NCBI GenBank assembly: GCA_002286715.1
Contig: NSJX01000006.1
Span: 310,001-374,000, forward strand
DNA length: 64,000 nucleotides
Direction: 5' to 3'
Source of the DNA: Dentipellis sp. KUC8613
Lineage: Eukaryota > Basidiomycota > Agaricomycetes > Russulales > Hericiaceae
The notes under the pieces are model-generated. The model was not told where the DNA came from, ran no database searches, and saw only the letters and a program-made list of their open reading frames with translations. A program made the translations under genes and the position numbers. Shown here piece after piece: positions 46,974-58,871 of the stretch. The stretch's first letter is position 1. Each line of letters begins with the position of its first letter.

Positions 46974-49900
46974 ATGGCTCAGGCCACAAAAGTGTACGCC
47001 CTCGCGCAATCTACCTCTGCGCTTGCTATCGCTGACGTCCGCCACACACAGAACTATCCGGCCGCCGCCCAACGTCGATTTCGTACAAGGTCAGTCCTCC
47101 CGCAAGCGCGTCGCGCGCCTCACACTCATTCCCTCCTAGGATACCCCGGCATCCCTCCAGGCGCGCCCGACCGGCCCCAGGCCGCCGTCAAAGGGGTGCG
47201 TGCGCCCCTCTCCGCGCGCCTGCATCTATACTGACACCGAGACACCATGCAGGTCATCGAGGTGCGCATGGGCCCACAGGGCATCAAGGCCAAGTACGTG
47301 CGCATCGAGCTGCGCAAGATCGAGACCCTGCCCGGCGGCGGCACGCAGAACTCGTTCTTCGACTATGTGGGCCAGAGCCCGATCAACCTCTGGCAATCCA
47401 GCGAGGAGTTCAGTGCGCTGCCCATGGTGAGTGCGCGCGCTTGGGCTCTATTTTGGGCCCTGTGTTTAGGAGCAAGGGCGGATCGCTGACGTGTCTTTCC
47501 TGGGATGCAGAAAGACATTCCTTTTTACATTCGCATACCGGAGTCCATACCGCCCACGCTGACCCTGGAGCGCGGAGGTGAGTCTGGTGCTGCCCTGGCG
47601 TCGTGTCATGCGCTGAGTGATACGTGTGCGTGACAGCGGGAGTGAAATACGAGCTGGTAGGACAGATGTGTGTGCAGGGCAAATCGTGCGTGTGTTCCGT
47701 ATCCTCACATGTCAAGACGAGCTGAGACCCGCTCGCAGGGGCTTCTTCCGTCGCAACAAATCCATCATCCTCACGTCGTCCACCCCGATCATCATCGACA
47801 AGCACGAACTGCACTCGAGCTGGCCCATCTACCAGCAGCCCGAGTCGCGCGACCTCGTGCAGGACGCGGTCGTGCTCACCGTCGAGCGCACGCAGAATTG
47901 CTACGGTCCGGGCGACCGCGTCACCGTCACCGCGACGGTCAAGTCTGACAGCCTGCACACGGTCATCCTCCGCGGGTTCGAGTTTACGCTCAAGGAGACG
48001 ACGATCTTTCGCGCGGGCCCGCACACCACCGGCAAGAAGGCCGCGCCACAGGTCAAGATCAACATCATCGGCGAGCAGAAAATGCCGGTCAATGCGACGC
48101 TGTACGGCGGGACAAGCCACCGTGCGCAGCTGTCGTGCGCTATCCCGCAATCACATACGACCGCGACGCTCACATCCGCACGGCATATTGACATCAACTA
48201 CGTTTGCATCGTGAAGGCTCTTATGGGCACTGGCAAGCCCCTCATCACCGAGTTGCCAGTCATTGTATCGAACTGGCCAAGGTGCGCGCCCTCTCTTCAC
48301 CTCGGCCTTACGTCTCTTACATTTCGGCTGCAGATATGTATCAGTAGAGGCCATCAGGTTTGCAGCTTCCATATATGCGTGCCGTACTTATGGACCACTA
48401 ACGCACTCCGCAGACGAATCGGCAACGCGCCGACGCTCACGCTCCAAAACAACGCGACGTCGCTCGACCACTCCTCGCCCGCCACGCGGCCGTACGGCGC
48501 CTCGGGCGTGCTGCAGACCCAGACGCTCGGCGAGCGCATCCGCTCCGACTCGGTCGACCTCGCGAACGGCTTCGGCCAGCCGCGCGCCGCGCAGACGATG
48601 CCGGCGATCAACGGCCACGCGCCTACGAACTCGATTGGGGGCCGCACCGACGAGTTCGGCGTCGTGGGCCCCGGCGCGGCGGGACGGAATGCGACGAGCC
48701 TGCAGGCGCGCCCGCGCACGGCGGAGAGCACGGGCGACACGAGCACGGGGAGCGCGAGCGGCGGCGGCGGGGCGAGCGCGAACACGGTCGGGTCGCGGAC
48801 ACCGCGGACGCGCGCGAGCACGATGGGGCAGACGAACAGGTTCACGATTGTGAATGTGGTGGACAATGAGATTCCGGAGGAGGACGATGCGCTGTCGGTG
48901 CGGGACGCGGCCGGACAGGGTCAAGGGCAGGGCCAGGGTCAGGCGCCGGCGGAGGCGGGCAGCGGGTCGGCGGCACAGCAGCAGCAGCAGGCGACGCCGG
49001 CGAAGGCGCCGTGGTTGACTGCGGAGGAAGAGAAGGCGCGGTTGTATCAGCAGGCGAAGGCCGAGGTGGAGAGGACGCAGAACAGGATCGAGAGGACGCC
49101 GAGTCCACAGGTGTGTATGCTCTTCGTCTCTGGTGTCTCGTGTGCTCATAGTATCGTAGCAGCAGACGACAACACCCCCTGCAACAGGTTCTCCCGGCCA
49201 CTGGCCGACCGCCGAGGAGGAGAAAGTACGGCTTTTCAACCAGGCGCAGAGCAATGCTCGCATCATGCAGAGCTACGCGGCCCAGGACACCTCCGGGGGC
49301 GGCATGTCGCACGGGCGCACGGACTCACGCGAATCGGCACGCGCCTTCCAGACACCCGCTGGCGCTGGAAAGCCCGCCGTTTCAGCAGGCGCGGCTCTCT
49401 ACTCGGCCGCGATGTCCTCGATGAACAAGCAACGACAGAACCCTTCGGTCCCGACAACACCCCCACAAGCGCAACCGCACCCAGGGACAGGAGCAGGCAC
49501 GCCGCACCTCCCGTCTGCACAGGAAGAGAAGGAGATGCTGCGGCGGTACCAGCACGCGAAGACGGCGGTGTCGCGGCACCAGGATATGCACTTCGGACCG
49601 GACGACGTCGCGTCTGGCTCGTCGCCCGGTTACGCGCCCGCGCCCGCAAACGGCGACGATCTCCCGCCCCCGTGGGTGCCAAGCAGCGACTACCACCAAT
49701 CCCAGCCTCCGTCAGCCCCTGCGTCGACCGAACCCATCTCCGAGAAGGAACGCTACAGGCGCGCACAGCTTGCCCGGGATGCCGCGGCCGCACAAATGGC
49801 TGGCATGGCGCCGCCCCCACCCCCACCTGCGCCTGCACCCGTGCCCGCGCAACCGATGTCGGCCGCAGAAGAGAAGGAGTTGCTGAGGAGGCAGTACGCA

Positions 49901-50593
49901 GCGCAAGATGCAGGGCCGCAGATGCCCGTACCCGTACCCCACCCTGCCCCCGCAATGGGCGCGCCCCCGCCGTTCCACGCGTCGCCCCCGCCCGCTCCCG
50001 GCGAGGTGCCCGCACATGTGCGCGCACGCGCACAGCCGGCGCCGCCCACCGGATCGAGCTCGCGCCCGATGACGGCTGCCGAAGAGAAGGCGATGTTGCG
50101 CGCGCGGTACGAGGCGGAGGAGCGCGGCGGGGCCGGAGGCCCGCCCTCGCCGCCGCAGTTTGGCTCCTCTGCGAGCCCCGCGCCGCTTAGCGCGGGCATC
50201 CCGAGCGCAGGCCTGTCGAGTGCAGGCATGCCTAGTGCGGGCCCGCCGCCGGCGCCATACCAGAACAGCTCGCCCGCGCCGTACCAGAATGGCGCGTCGA
50301 CGCCCCCGCATGTGCGCCCCCCACTCATGCCGCGTCCGCCTGAGGAGTACATCCGCGAGACGCGCGAAGAGGATGCGCGCTCGCTTGCACGGGCGCAGTC
50401 GATCGCGAGCACGCATGCGCCGTCGCTGCCGATGAGCGCACTCGCTTCGGCTGACGCGGAGGATGATACGTTCGGGCTGAAGCTGCGCCCGACGTCGCCG
50501 TTTACGATCGGGCTGGATGGTATGCAGCTACAGCAGGAGTGGGCGAGTGCAGCGCCGCCGCCACGGCCGCCGAAGGTCGCGCTGGACAGCTGA
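46974..50593 (+). CDS. Arrestin-like adaptor protein with a long repeat-bearing tail
   Basis: Alpha-arrestin-type adaptors link ubiquitin ligases to cargo. The N-terminal arrestin half includes VKGVIEVRMGPQGIKAKYVR, IELRKIETLPGGG, FYIRIPESIPPTLTLERG and VKYELVGQ. The second half has SSWPIYQQPESRDL, ERTQNCYGPGDRVTVTATVK, TVILRGFEFTLKETTIFRAG and KPLITELPVIVSNWPR. From about residue 390 the protein is low-complexity, with five or six copies of an AEEK-type motif: LTAEEEKARLYQQA, PTAEEEKVRLFNQA, PSAQEEKEMLRRYQ, MSAAEEKELLRRQY and MTAAEEKAMLRARY. No clear PPxY motif was seen. The first exon is unsure: the ATG at 46974 does not join in ideal phase to PPPNVDFVQG. About nine introns. Confidence 0.85.
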
Positions 50594-51365
50594 GCGCTGG
50601 GCGTTGGAGTTGGAGTTGGAGTTGCGTGAGTTTGGATTGACTCGGATTGGCATTGTTATGCACACCATACCACACTCGTTATCATTTCTCGTTCCCTCAT
50701 TTGCTGTCATTTTATCTTATTCTTTCCCCTCGTCGCGCGCCCCGCGCCGCACGTTATGCGTTTTTCGGTTACCGTTACCGCGTGTTGCATATAGTATACA
50801 CTCCTCACCTCCGCCCCACGCTCCTTCTTGGTTTATTTTTTCCTCACTCACGGCCACAGTGCTTTCCTGCCCGCCCCGCCTCATTCATCATGCTGGTATC
50901 GGTCCTGGTCTCTCCTTTCCTGTTGTTCTCCGTCTGTTTTTATTTGCGTCCGCTTCTACCTTAGGTTTTCGTCCGATGCTTTGCTAGGTAATTCTATCAT
51001 GTATGGAGCCCTATCTATTCCCACTGCATATTTTCAATCTCAATCTCGGTTCTCGTTCCTTGTTCGTAGCCTGCTACTGTTGAGGTTGTCCTCATTTTTG
51101 CCCTGAACTGACAGGTCGGTTGGGTATATGTCGTGCGCTACTAGATCTGCGTGGGTCGTTTGCGTTGTCTATCGTGCCTCGGACATGTAAGTTGTCAGTT
51201 TGCGAGATGCTTGCTTGCTTGCTGTAAGTAGAGAAATTCCCCAAGTTCAGCTTGCAACTTGTCAACTATCTCGAAGCGCCCGACACGGCGGCGCGGGCCG
51301 GTGGCGAGCGGTGCGGAACCCTAGCGCAAGCCTGCCGTGCTCCAGACACTCACCAACTCGAATAA
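50594..51365. other. Intergenic: arrestin 3' end and CAB5 promoter
   Basis: About 770 bp without a gene. Contains a (TTGGAG)3 repeat at 50604-50624 and a long T/C-rich untranslated stretch. Confidence 0.55.
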
Positions 51366-52229
51366 ATGCTGGGTAAACAAACTTGACCTGGCATGCCCTC
51401 ATACGCGTACTGACGTCCTCCCATTCTTCTCGCAGTCGTAGGTCTCACCGGCGGCATCGGCACCGGCAAGTCGACGGTCTCCGCGATGCTGAAGGACCGC
51501 GGGATCCCCATCGTCGACGCGGACGTGCTCGCGCGCGAGGCGGTCCTGCCCGGCACGCGCGCGTACAGGCAGATCGTGGCGACGTTCGGGCAGCAGGTCA
51601 TCCAGGCGGACGGGTACCTCGACCGCCCGAAGCTCGGCGCGATTGTGTTTGCGGACGAGGCGCAGCGGAAGAAGCTGAATGCGATTGTGCACCCTGCTGT
51701 GCGCCGCGGGATGGCGCATGCGGTGCTGGGGCACTGGATGCGCGGCGAGCGGATATGTGTGCTGGACGTGCCGCTGCTGATCGAGTCGGGGATCCACAAG
51801 TGGGTTGGGAAGGTTGTCGTGGTGTACTGGTGCGCGTTCATGCCGTTTACTGTGGTGCCTTATGCTCATGCTCGTGCTTATGATCGTAGTTCGGCAGAAA
51901 TACAGCTGCAGCGGCTCATGCGGCGCGACGGCTCGACGCGCGAGGCGGCAATGGCGCGGCTCAACGCGCAGCTCCCCATCACGGAGAAGCTCGAGTTCGC
52001 GGACCACGTCATCGACAATTCGGGCGGGCTGCAGGAGCTGAGGGACCAGGTCGACTCGGCAGCGCGCAAGCTGCACCGCGACGTCGGTTGGTCGTGGCGC
52101 GTGAGTTGGGTGTGCCCGCCATATGCACTCGCGGCCGCGGCGTGGGTGCTGTTCTGGCGCCGCGCGCGAGTCGCGCGCAAGAAGAGTCGACGCTCGCGGT
52201 CGAGACATACGGCACCCTCTGGATCGTAG
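51366..52229 (+). CDS. CAB5: Dephospho-CoA kinase, membrane-anchored
   Basis: Last step of coenzyme A synthesis: phosphorylates dephospho-CoA with ATP. A tiny first exon (ATG CTG G) is followed by the P-loop VGLTGGIGTGKSTVSAML, then GIPIVDADVLAREAV, QADGYLDRPKLGAIVFAD, LNAIVHPAVRR, LDVPLLIESG, an intron, and IQLQRLMRRDGSTREAAMAR. ADHVIDNSGGLQEL follows. All CoaE signatures are present. The C-terminus adds a hydrophobic segment (WVCPPYALAAAAWVLFW) with a following Arg/Lys cluster, predicting a single membrane anchor as in other fungal Cab5 proteins. About 240 aa over three exons. Confidence 0.94.
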
Positions 52230-52606
52230 TAGACAGCTTTTTTGGATCATATTCAGGATTTTTGTTTCAATGTTATTGTACACATACATGTTCGAAGGAC
52301 GCATCGTGATCAATAGTAAGGATGATTCCTCGTAGATTGTATTGTTATACTGAAAGCTAGCATGGGTATACATACAACAGTGCAAAACATGATGAGAGAG
52401 AAAATGGGTCACGGTGTTGAGAATACCAGCAACTGTTTCAAAACGGGCGTGAGCGAGGATAACCTGAAGCGACGGGCCTTACATACGTGCTGGTACATGG
52501 ATCTACTGCAAGTGAGGCGAAATAGAGAGAGGTCGGAAGCTGGCAGTGCTCTAGAATAGCAGTCAAAACCATAGAAGATGCAGTGAGATCATCATGGACA
52601 TACTGA

Positions 52607-52984
52607 TCATTCCATAATAGGGTACCACTTCGGCTTCTGAGTCTCAAGTTCCAGCATGACCCTCACGCCCTCGACATCTTCAGGTTCAAGCTTTGCATTG
52701 GCCTGCGCTACCGTTCCGTTGTCCTTGAGAACGAGTATATACCTCCCGTAATCGTCCATCAGGACGAGCCGATACCACTCCGAGGGAAGGCGAGGAAATT
52801 CCCTGTAAATCGTCATGGGCAACAAGGTGCACGCGAGGGCGCGGGTCACCGATCGCTCGATACGTGCTTCTTCTGGGGACAAGGTAGACATATCGAGGCC
52901 TTCAGGTAGGGGGCAGTGTTGCATTGCCCAGCGCTCGATGAGTTCCCTACAAAGGATAAATCCGTACACATGAGTAGCAGCCAT
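52607..52984 (-). CDS. Tandem small-protein family, copy A (125 aa)
   Basis: Function unknown; one of four paralogues on the same strand. Single exon from MAATHVYGFILCRELIERWA to QKPKWYPIME. Shared landmarks: YGFIL near residue 7, ERWAMQHC, MSTLSPEEARIERSV, FPRLPSEWYRLVLMDD, GRYILVLKDNGTVAQ, KLEPEDVEGVR and QKPKWY at the end. Mixed helix/strand composition, no signal peptide, no membrane segment. The frame is open upstream of the ATG, so an N-terminal extension is possible but is not shared by the other copies. Confidence 0.75.
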   Translation of the reverse strand: MAATHVYGFILCRELIERWAMQHCPLPEGLDMSTLSPEEARIERSVTRALACTLLPMTIYREFPRLPSEWYRLVLMDDYGRYILVLKDNGTVAQANAKLEPEDVEGVRVMLELETQKPKWYPIME

Positions 52985-53640
52985 AATGGACGATGGCGTT
53001 GAGGACGAGTGCAGTATGGTCACGGCTCGGGGCTTCGAGATGGATTTTGAAGAGCGGTTGGTTTTGGTTGTTTGCGGTTCGTTGGTCAGTTCAACTTTGA
53101 GACCATTGTTCGTCTCTGTGGCATGGGTCTTGCAGGTCGTTTGTGTCCGCAACGTTTGGCGGCGCTGAATTGCAGTTTCTCGGCATCACGCGTACGCGTC
53201 TCGAATCTTGACCGACCCGTCCGGTGTAGCCGACTTGCACCATTTCTTCGTCGGCCATCGCGAGCCGCGGCTCGTCGGTGCTGGTGTCGTCACTTCTATT
53301 TTTTTTTTCAGATGAGCTGGAGTGAAAGGCTATCTGTCGCATAGCGATAGCCTACATTGTCGAAGGTGTCTCGGGTGAAGATATCCATTGAGGCGCACCA
53401 GCGGGGCTGCTACGGGACCAATGTTGGATGCATTCTATCAATTTACTGAAGTAGCTGACATGGGTATAGAGTACGCAACAGGTACAAAAACATCGGAGGA
53501 ACAAAAACAGGTCGTAGCGTCGCGACTCGCGAGGAGCAACTGTCTTTCGCGTCTAGGGACAGGCAGCCGAAAGTCGGCAGTACTGTGGGATAGCAGTCAG
53601 AATCGTAAAAGATGCCGTAGAATCATCATGTACGCACCAA

Positions 53641-54027
53641 TCACTCCGGAATACGGTACCACTTCGGTTTCTGAGCCCCAAGTTCCAACCTTGCCCTCAC
53701 GCCCTCCACGTCTTCCGGCTCTAGCTTGGTCATGGCCTGCGCGACTGTCCCGTTATCCTTCAGAACGAGCAGATACCTCCCACAATCGTCCATCAGAATG
53801 AGCCGATGCCATTCCGAAGGCAGGCGAGGGTAATCTCTGTAGATTCTCATGGGCAACACGGTGGATGCAACGCCGCGGACTACCGACAGCTCTATCATGG
53901 CTTCTTCTGGGGATAGAGTAGACATGTCGGGTGCGTCAGGGTCCGGGCAGTGTTCCATTGCCCAGCGCTCGAGGCGTTCGCTGCAGAGGATAAATCCGTA
54001 TGCATGAGTAGCAGTCGGCCTAATCAT
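53641..54027 (-). CDS. Tandem small-protein family, copy B (128 aa)
   Basis: Paralogue of copy A, about 660 bp upstream of it. Starts MIRPTATHAYGFIL, three residues longer than the others; continues ERWAMEHC, MSTLSPEEAMIELSV, YPRLPSEWHRLILMDD, GRYLLVLKDNGTVAQ, KLEPEDVEGVRARLEL and QKPKWYRIPE. It is closest to copy A, sharing the LSPEE and SEW wording. Downstream of the stop, the same CAGTCA-AA-CGTA-AAGATGC stretch as in the other copies is retained, showing that the duplicated unit reaches past the gene. Confidence 0.75.
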   Translation of the reverse strand: MIRPTATHAYGFILCSERLERWAMEHCPDPDAPDMSTLSPEEAMIELSVVRGVASTVLPMRIYRDYPRLPSEWHRLILMDDCGRYLLVLKDNGTVAQAMTKLEPEDVEGVRARLELGAQKPKWYRIPE

Positions 54028-54594
54028 GGCGGATGATGGTGAAGGTTGAAGACAAGCGCAAGCGCAGTACGGTCAAGGGCCTGTGACGAGCGTTATATTG
54101 AAGTGATTGTGGTAACCTCTCAAGTACAACTTTCGAACAATCGATCCTCCTTGTCGTATTAAGTACTTAGCGAGGTTATTTGTATTGATCAATTATCCGT
54201 TCGCATTTTTTTGCCTTCTCGGCATCGTTCATCTTGAATCTGACCAACCCTTTTGTCCTTTTAATTGTTGCCTGTCAGTTCCCGACACGCAGCAACACCG
54301 TGCCACATTCTGCTCACGAGTAGGAGCGAGGTGGTCATTGTTGTACGACAATCATCTGCATTGTCCAAAATGGTTTGTAATAATCGACATGAATTAGCTC
54401 TCGTTTCTCAGACGGAGAGAGCTGGATGGCAGTGGTGACCGCACGGACGTCCAGCCAGCCTCGATGTGAGCACACCTTTAGACCAGCGGGTACTTTTCGA
54501 AATTGAACAGGCGACAGAAAATTGGCGACACTGTGGAATTCCAGTCAAAACCGTAGCTCAAGATGCCGTGGAATCATGGTGGACGTACATACAA

Positions 54595-54972
54595 TCATTC
54601 CGGGAGCGGATACCACTTCGGCTTCTGCGGCCCAAGTTCCAATTTTGCCCTCACACCATCCACGTCTTCCGGCTCGAGCTTGGCATTGGCATGCACCAAC
54701 GTTCTGTTGTCCTTGAGAGCAAGTAGATACCTCTGCCCATCGTCCAGGAGAATGATCCGATACCAAGGCAAGGGTAGGCGAGGGAACTCCCTGTGAATTT
54801 CCCTGGCTAAGCCCATGCGTGCAACGCTGCAAGCCACTGATAGCTCTATGCTGGCTTGTTCTGGGGGTAAGGTGGATATTTCGGGGCCATTAGGATCCTG
54901 GTAGTGTTCCATTGCCAAGCGCTCGATGCACTTGCGGCCGAGGATGAATCCATACGCATGAGTTGCAGGCAT
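54595..54972 (-). CDS. Tandem small-protein family, copy C (125 aa)
   Basis: Paralogue of A, B and D. Starts MPATHAYGFILGRKCIERLA; then PEISTLPPEQASIELSVACS, FPRLPLPWYRIILLDD, QRYLLALKDNRTLVHA, KLEPEDVDGVRAKLEL and QKPKWYPLPE. It differs from copy D at about 20 positions by eye, making C and D the younger pair. Intact frame, no early stop. Confidence 0.75.
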   Translation of the reverse strand: MPATHAYGFILGRKCIERLAMEHYQDPNGPEISTLPPEQASIELSVACSVARMGLAREIHREFPRLPLPWYRIILLDDGQRYLLALKDNRTLVHANAKLEPEDVDGVRAKLELGPQKPKWYPLPE

Positions 54973-56028
54973 TGTAACGAGGCTGAGGGCTGAAGACAAG
55001 TGCGGTGCCAATAAAGAGCTTGAGACAGATGTTATGAAGCGGCTGGTTGTTTGTGGCATGATTGTAAATTCGACTCCTGCACCATTGTTCACGGGCCCTG
55101 CGGCCTCTCCAGCCGGGAGTCACGCACCGATGTGAACAAGTTGACGACGTATATATTATTACAGCTCATTGGTTATATCATGAATATTGCGAATACTATG
55201 AGGGTATACGTCACAGCGTGATCCTCATACTCTGCACCATTTCTGGCATATGTGGCATGCTCTTGTCTTTGCGGTATCGATCGCAGGCTCTCGTAGCTCT
55301 GATGGCGTTGGGGCCAGCCAAGCACGCGCACCTCTTCGAGCACCAACCATCATCTACATCCACGAATCAGCGAACCTCCCGAACAACATGCTCGTGTACC
55401 AACCTCTCGGCCACTAGCCCTGCGTCGTGGTACCGCCGTAGTTCACCTACCAGGCCGGCAGCGCAGTCTTGGGCGACACCAAGCAGATGCCGGTGTTGTT
55501 CTCTACCTCCAGGGTATTACAACACGGTATGATCGGGTAGAGCTTGCCACAAGTCGCGATATGCAGGGCGACGCTGTGTCGCATCCGATTGTGGAGTAAA
55601 AGAGGACTGGCGATTTTCGCATAATGGTGATCTGCTAAGTGAGGGTAGCGGGATGTACTACCTGTGCACCAGACGCCTTATAGTATGTTCGCGAACGGCT
55701 TTCATTTGCGATGCATGTAAAAGCCCAATAGATAACGCAACGTACCCAATCATCTACGGGCCAGGGCATCAACTAGCTTCAGGTCTGTGGCTGTAGAGTG
55801 CATGTCGAAAGCCAGTGGTGAATCAGTTTCATGAATCCCGCCAACTTACAGAAGTTCGACATGGGTATCCACGAAAATTGCAAGATGAGAAAAGAGAAAA
55901 GCGGGGCCGCGACATTGAGTAAAACAGTAGTGACCTCGAGGTTTCGGGAATGCAGCCGAAACTTGGAAGGCTGTGAATTGACGGTTCAACCGATAGAAGA
56001 TGCCGCAGAGCCGTCATGGACGCACCAG
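54973..56028. other. Spacer between copies C and D
   Basis: About 1.06 kb, longer than the other spacers in the array. The part at 55300-55480 looks like decayed coding sequence but matches nothing I recognise. It also holds the 3' flank of copy D with the shared duplicated stretch (about 55975-56028). Confidence 0.45.
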
Positions 56029-56400
56029 TCATTCCGGGAGAGGGTACCACTTCGGCTTCTGCGGCCCAAGTCCCAATTTTGCCCTCACGCCCTCCACGTC
56101 TTCCGGCTCGAGCTTGGCATTGGCATGTGCGGATGTTCTGTTATCCTTGAGAGCGAGCAGATACCTCTGCCCATCGCCCGGGAGAATGATCCGATACCAA
56201 GGCATGGGCAGGCGGGGGAACTCCTCGTGAATTTCCATTGGCAACATCAAGCAAGCAACGCTACAAGCGACCGATAGCTCTATGCTGGCTTGTTCTGGGG
56301 GTAAGGTAGATATTTCGGGGCCCCTAGGATCCTGACAGTGTTCCATTGCCCAGCGCTCGATGCGCTCGTCGCCAAGAATGAATCCGTATGTAGCAGGCAT
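56029..56400 (-). CDS. Tandem small-protein family, copy D (123 aa)
   Basis: Fourth paralogue, lacking two residues (HA) after MPAT that the others have. MPATYGFILGDERIERWAME, then PEISTLPPEQASIELSVACS, FPRLPMPWYRIILPGD, QRYLLALKDNRTSAHA, KLEPEDVEGVRAKLGL and QKPKWYPLPE. Intact frame. It lies 261 bp upstream of, and divergent from, HSF1, so its promoter overlaps that of HSF1. Confidence 0.75.
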   Translation of the reverse strand: MPATYGFILGDERIERWAMEHCQDPRGPEISTLPPEQASIELSVACSVACLMLPMEIHEEFPRLPMPWYRIILPGDGQRYLLALKDNRTSAHANAKLEPEDVEGVRAKLGLGPQKPKWYPLPE

Positions 56401-56661
56401 GATGTATTAGAACGCTGAACACCAGAGGCGAGTGGAGTTGTTGAGCTGAAGATAGATGATGTTAGTCTCCGTGAAGGAAGATAGTCCATCCTTGGTTAGA
56501 GAGACAGCTTGAAGTGGGGAAGGACGGACGGCGGCGAACGGTCTCCGGGGCCCGCCGGCGGACCGGATAAGGAAGTAAGGGACCAAACGCGTCAGACCGA
56601 GACCAGAGACTATTACCCGAGCTCGCCGTCTCCCCTTTCTCTCATCCTCCGACTACAAGCC

Positions 56662-58871
56662 ATGGCCTCAGACAATCAAGTAGCTTTGTCGAGGTCCTAC
56701 CGGGGCGCTGCCCCAAACCTCAGCAAGGCCGCTCGCCAAGTCGTGCCCCAGTTTCTCCAGAAGCTCTATGAGTAAGTCGTCATGGTCGGTGGCCCGTCGT
56801 CTTTTGCCCTATCTAATCTGGAGTCTTCTAGGATGGTGAACGACCCAAACAACAACGAACTGATTCGATGGGCGGATAGTGGTGATTCGTTCTTTGGTGC
56901 GTATGTCATATTCCACCACCTTCTCTGTGTTTCTGAACCCGGTCATCCGTCCAGTCCTCGATCACGAGCGGTTTGCACGCGAGGTCCTTGGGCGATGGTT
57001 CAAACACCAGAACTTCGCGTCCTTCGTGCGCCAGCTGAACATGTACGGCTTCCACAAGATACCTCATCTGCAACAGGGAGTCTTAAAGAGCGAATCCGAC
57101 ATAGAGCTGTGGAACTTTGAGCACCCTCATTTTCACCGCGGGCAGCCTGACTTGCTGTGCCTCATCCAGCGCAAGAAACAGGCTCCGCAGGGTGGTGCGG
57201 CCGAGGATGTCGTTCCGGATAACAAGGATGCTGCGCAGGCGTCTACGACCCATCCCACCAACGCCCAAATCCTCGACATCAACTCCATTATAAATGGTAT
57301 CGCGGCTGTGAAGCGGCACCAACAGACGATCTCTGCTGATCTGAACGAGTTGAAGAATTCGAACCAGCACCTGTGGCAGGAGGCTCTTGCTGCGCGAGAG
57401 CGTCATAAAAGCCATCAGGACACCATTAACCGCATCTTGAAGTTCCTCGCTAGCGTTTTCGGACGCACGAATGCGCACGACAACAAAGATCATGGTGCAC
57501 ACAGCCCGCCACAGCCGATGGTGTCGCGAAAACGCCAGCGGCTCATGATTGCCGATGGGTCCAATCACAAAACAAGGACGCCGTCTCAAGAAGACGACAG
57601 CGCAGACGATGACCAGAAGAGTAGTGATTCGAGTCGATTTGACGATATTACCAAGTCTCCGAGTGAGTACCGTCTCCTCTCGTCGCTTACGCCGTACTTA
57701 TTGCTCTTCAGAAGACCCTTACGCCACCATAGAGACCCCTTCCGCCAACTCACCGAGTACACGCTCTAATGACACATTTTCCCCCGTCATATCAACAGCT
57801 TCATACTTTCCTGAACACCAACCCTCGCGGCAATCACAACAATTGTGGAACGGAAGGCAAACACCGACACCCTCCACCAGTTTCACCCCACCCAAAGATT
57901 CTGCACTAGAGCTGCATCGCCCCTCGTCAACCCAACCCAATGTATCATTATCAATGCCTCAACCCGCGTTACCGCCCTCAACTTCGTCATCCTCTGCGGT
58001 GCATACACAAACACCTCAATCCCAAGACGCAGTCTTACAAGCCGCCTTCCAGCAGCTGATGCACTCCCCATCACAAATGCAGCGCTTCATGCAAGCATTG
58101 TCTTCCACGCAGGGCTTCCCACAAACACCCCTCCCCCCGCCCGCCTACCCCCCTCCACTCCAACAACAACAACAATACTCGCAGATCGCGCCCTACGACC
58201 CGCCAGAAGACTACAGCTCGATGCTGCCACCCGACAGCGTCGCCTCCGCACAGGCGCTCCTCCCGAAGGTGGACGACGGGCCGCCGCTCTCGCCGCTGAT
58301 GGACAGCAGCGCGCGGCTGCAGAAGTCGTACAAGGACTCGTCCGAGATCGACGCGGACGTCGACGCGCTGCAGGCGAGCATCAACTCGCTCATCGAGGGC
58401 ATGGGCATGGATCCCGGTACGCTCTCCGCCGCACAGCCGTCATCGCAGATGTTGCCGTCGTCGTCCCTGGACATGTCCGCTGACACTGAGCTAGCGCCCG
58501 AGGACGCGCAAGCGGCGGACTTCGACCTCGACGCGTTCCTCACGCAATTCGCGTCCGGGCCCGGAGCCGGAGCCGCCGACGCAGACATCACAGGCGGTGG
58601 CGGCGTGCACGATGCGGACGGCAATGTCGACCGGATGCACGCGTTCATGGACGAGGTCGCGTCGGACCCGTCGACGCCGGCGACGCACGGCTCGCCCGAC
58701 ACGCATGGGCGCCCGAGTGCCAAGTCGCAGGCGCAGGCCGTCGCGGCGGCCGCGACGCACCGCAAGCGCAAGTCGGACGTCGCGGAGCTCGCGCAGGAGC
58801 TGCCGTTGTCCACGCCCGAGCCTGCGCCGCCGCAGTCGCAGCCGCCACGCGCGAAGCGGGCCAAAAAGTAG
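56662..58871 (+). CDS. HSF1: Heat shock transcription factor HSF1
   Basis: Trimeric activator of heat-shock and stress genes that binds nGAAn arrays. HSF DNA-binding domain at about residues 25-135: QVVPQFLQKLYEMVNDPNN, ELIRWADSGDSFFVLDHERF, the recognition helix FKHQNFASFVRQLNMYGFHK, then ELWNFEHPHFHRG and LLCLIQRKK. A heptad-rich oligomerisation region follows (ILDINSIINGIAAVKRHQQT to HQDTINRILKFLASVFG), then a basic patch SRKRQRL, a long Ser/Pro/Gln-rich regulatory region, an acidic-hydrophobic candidate activation segment (AADFDLDAFLTQFASG), and a basic end RAKRAKK. Four exons, with introns at about 56774-56830, 56897-56955 and 57664-57711. HSF rather than Skn7, because no receiver domain is present. 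Confidence 0.95.
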
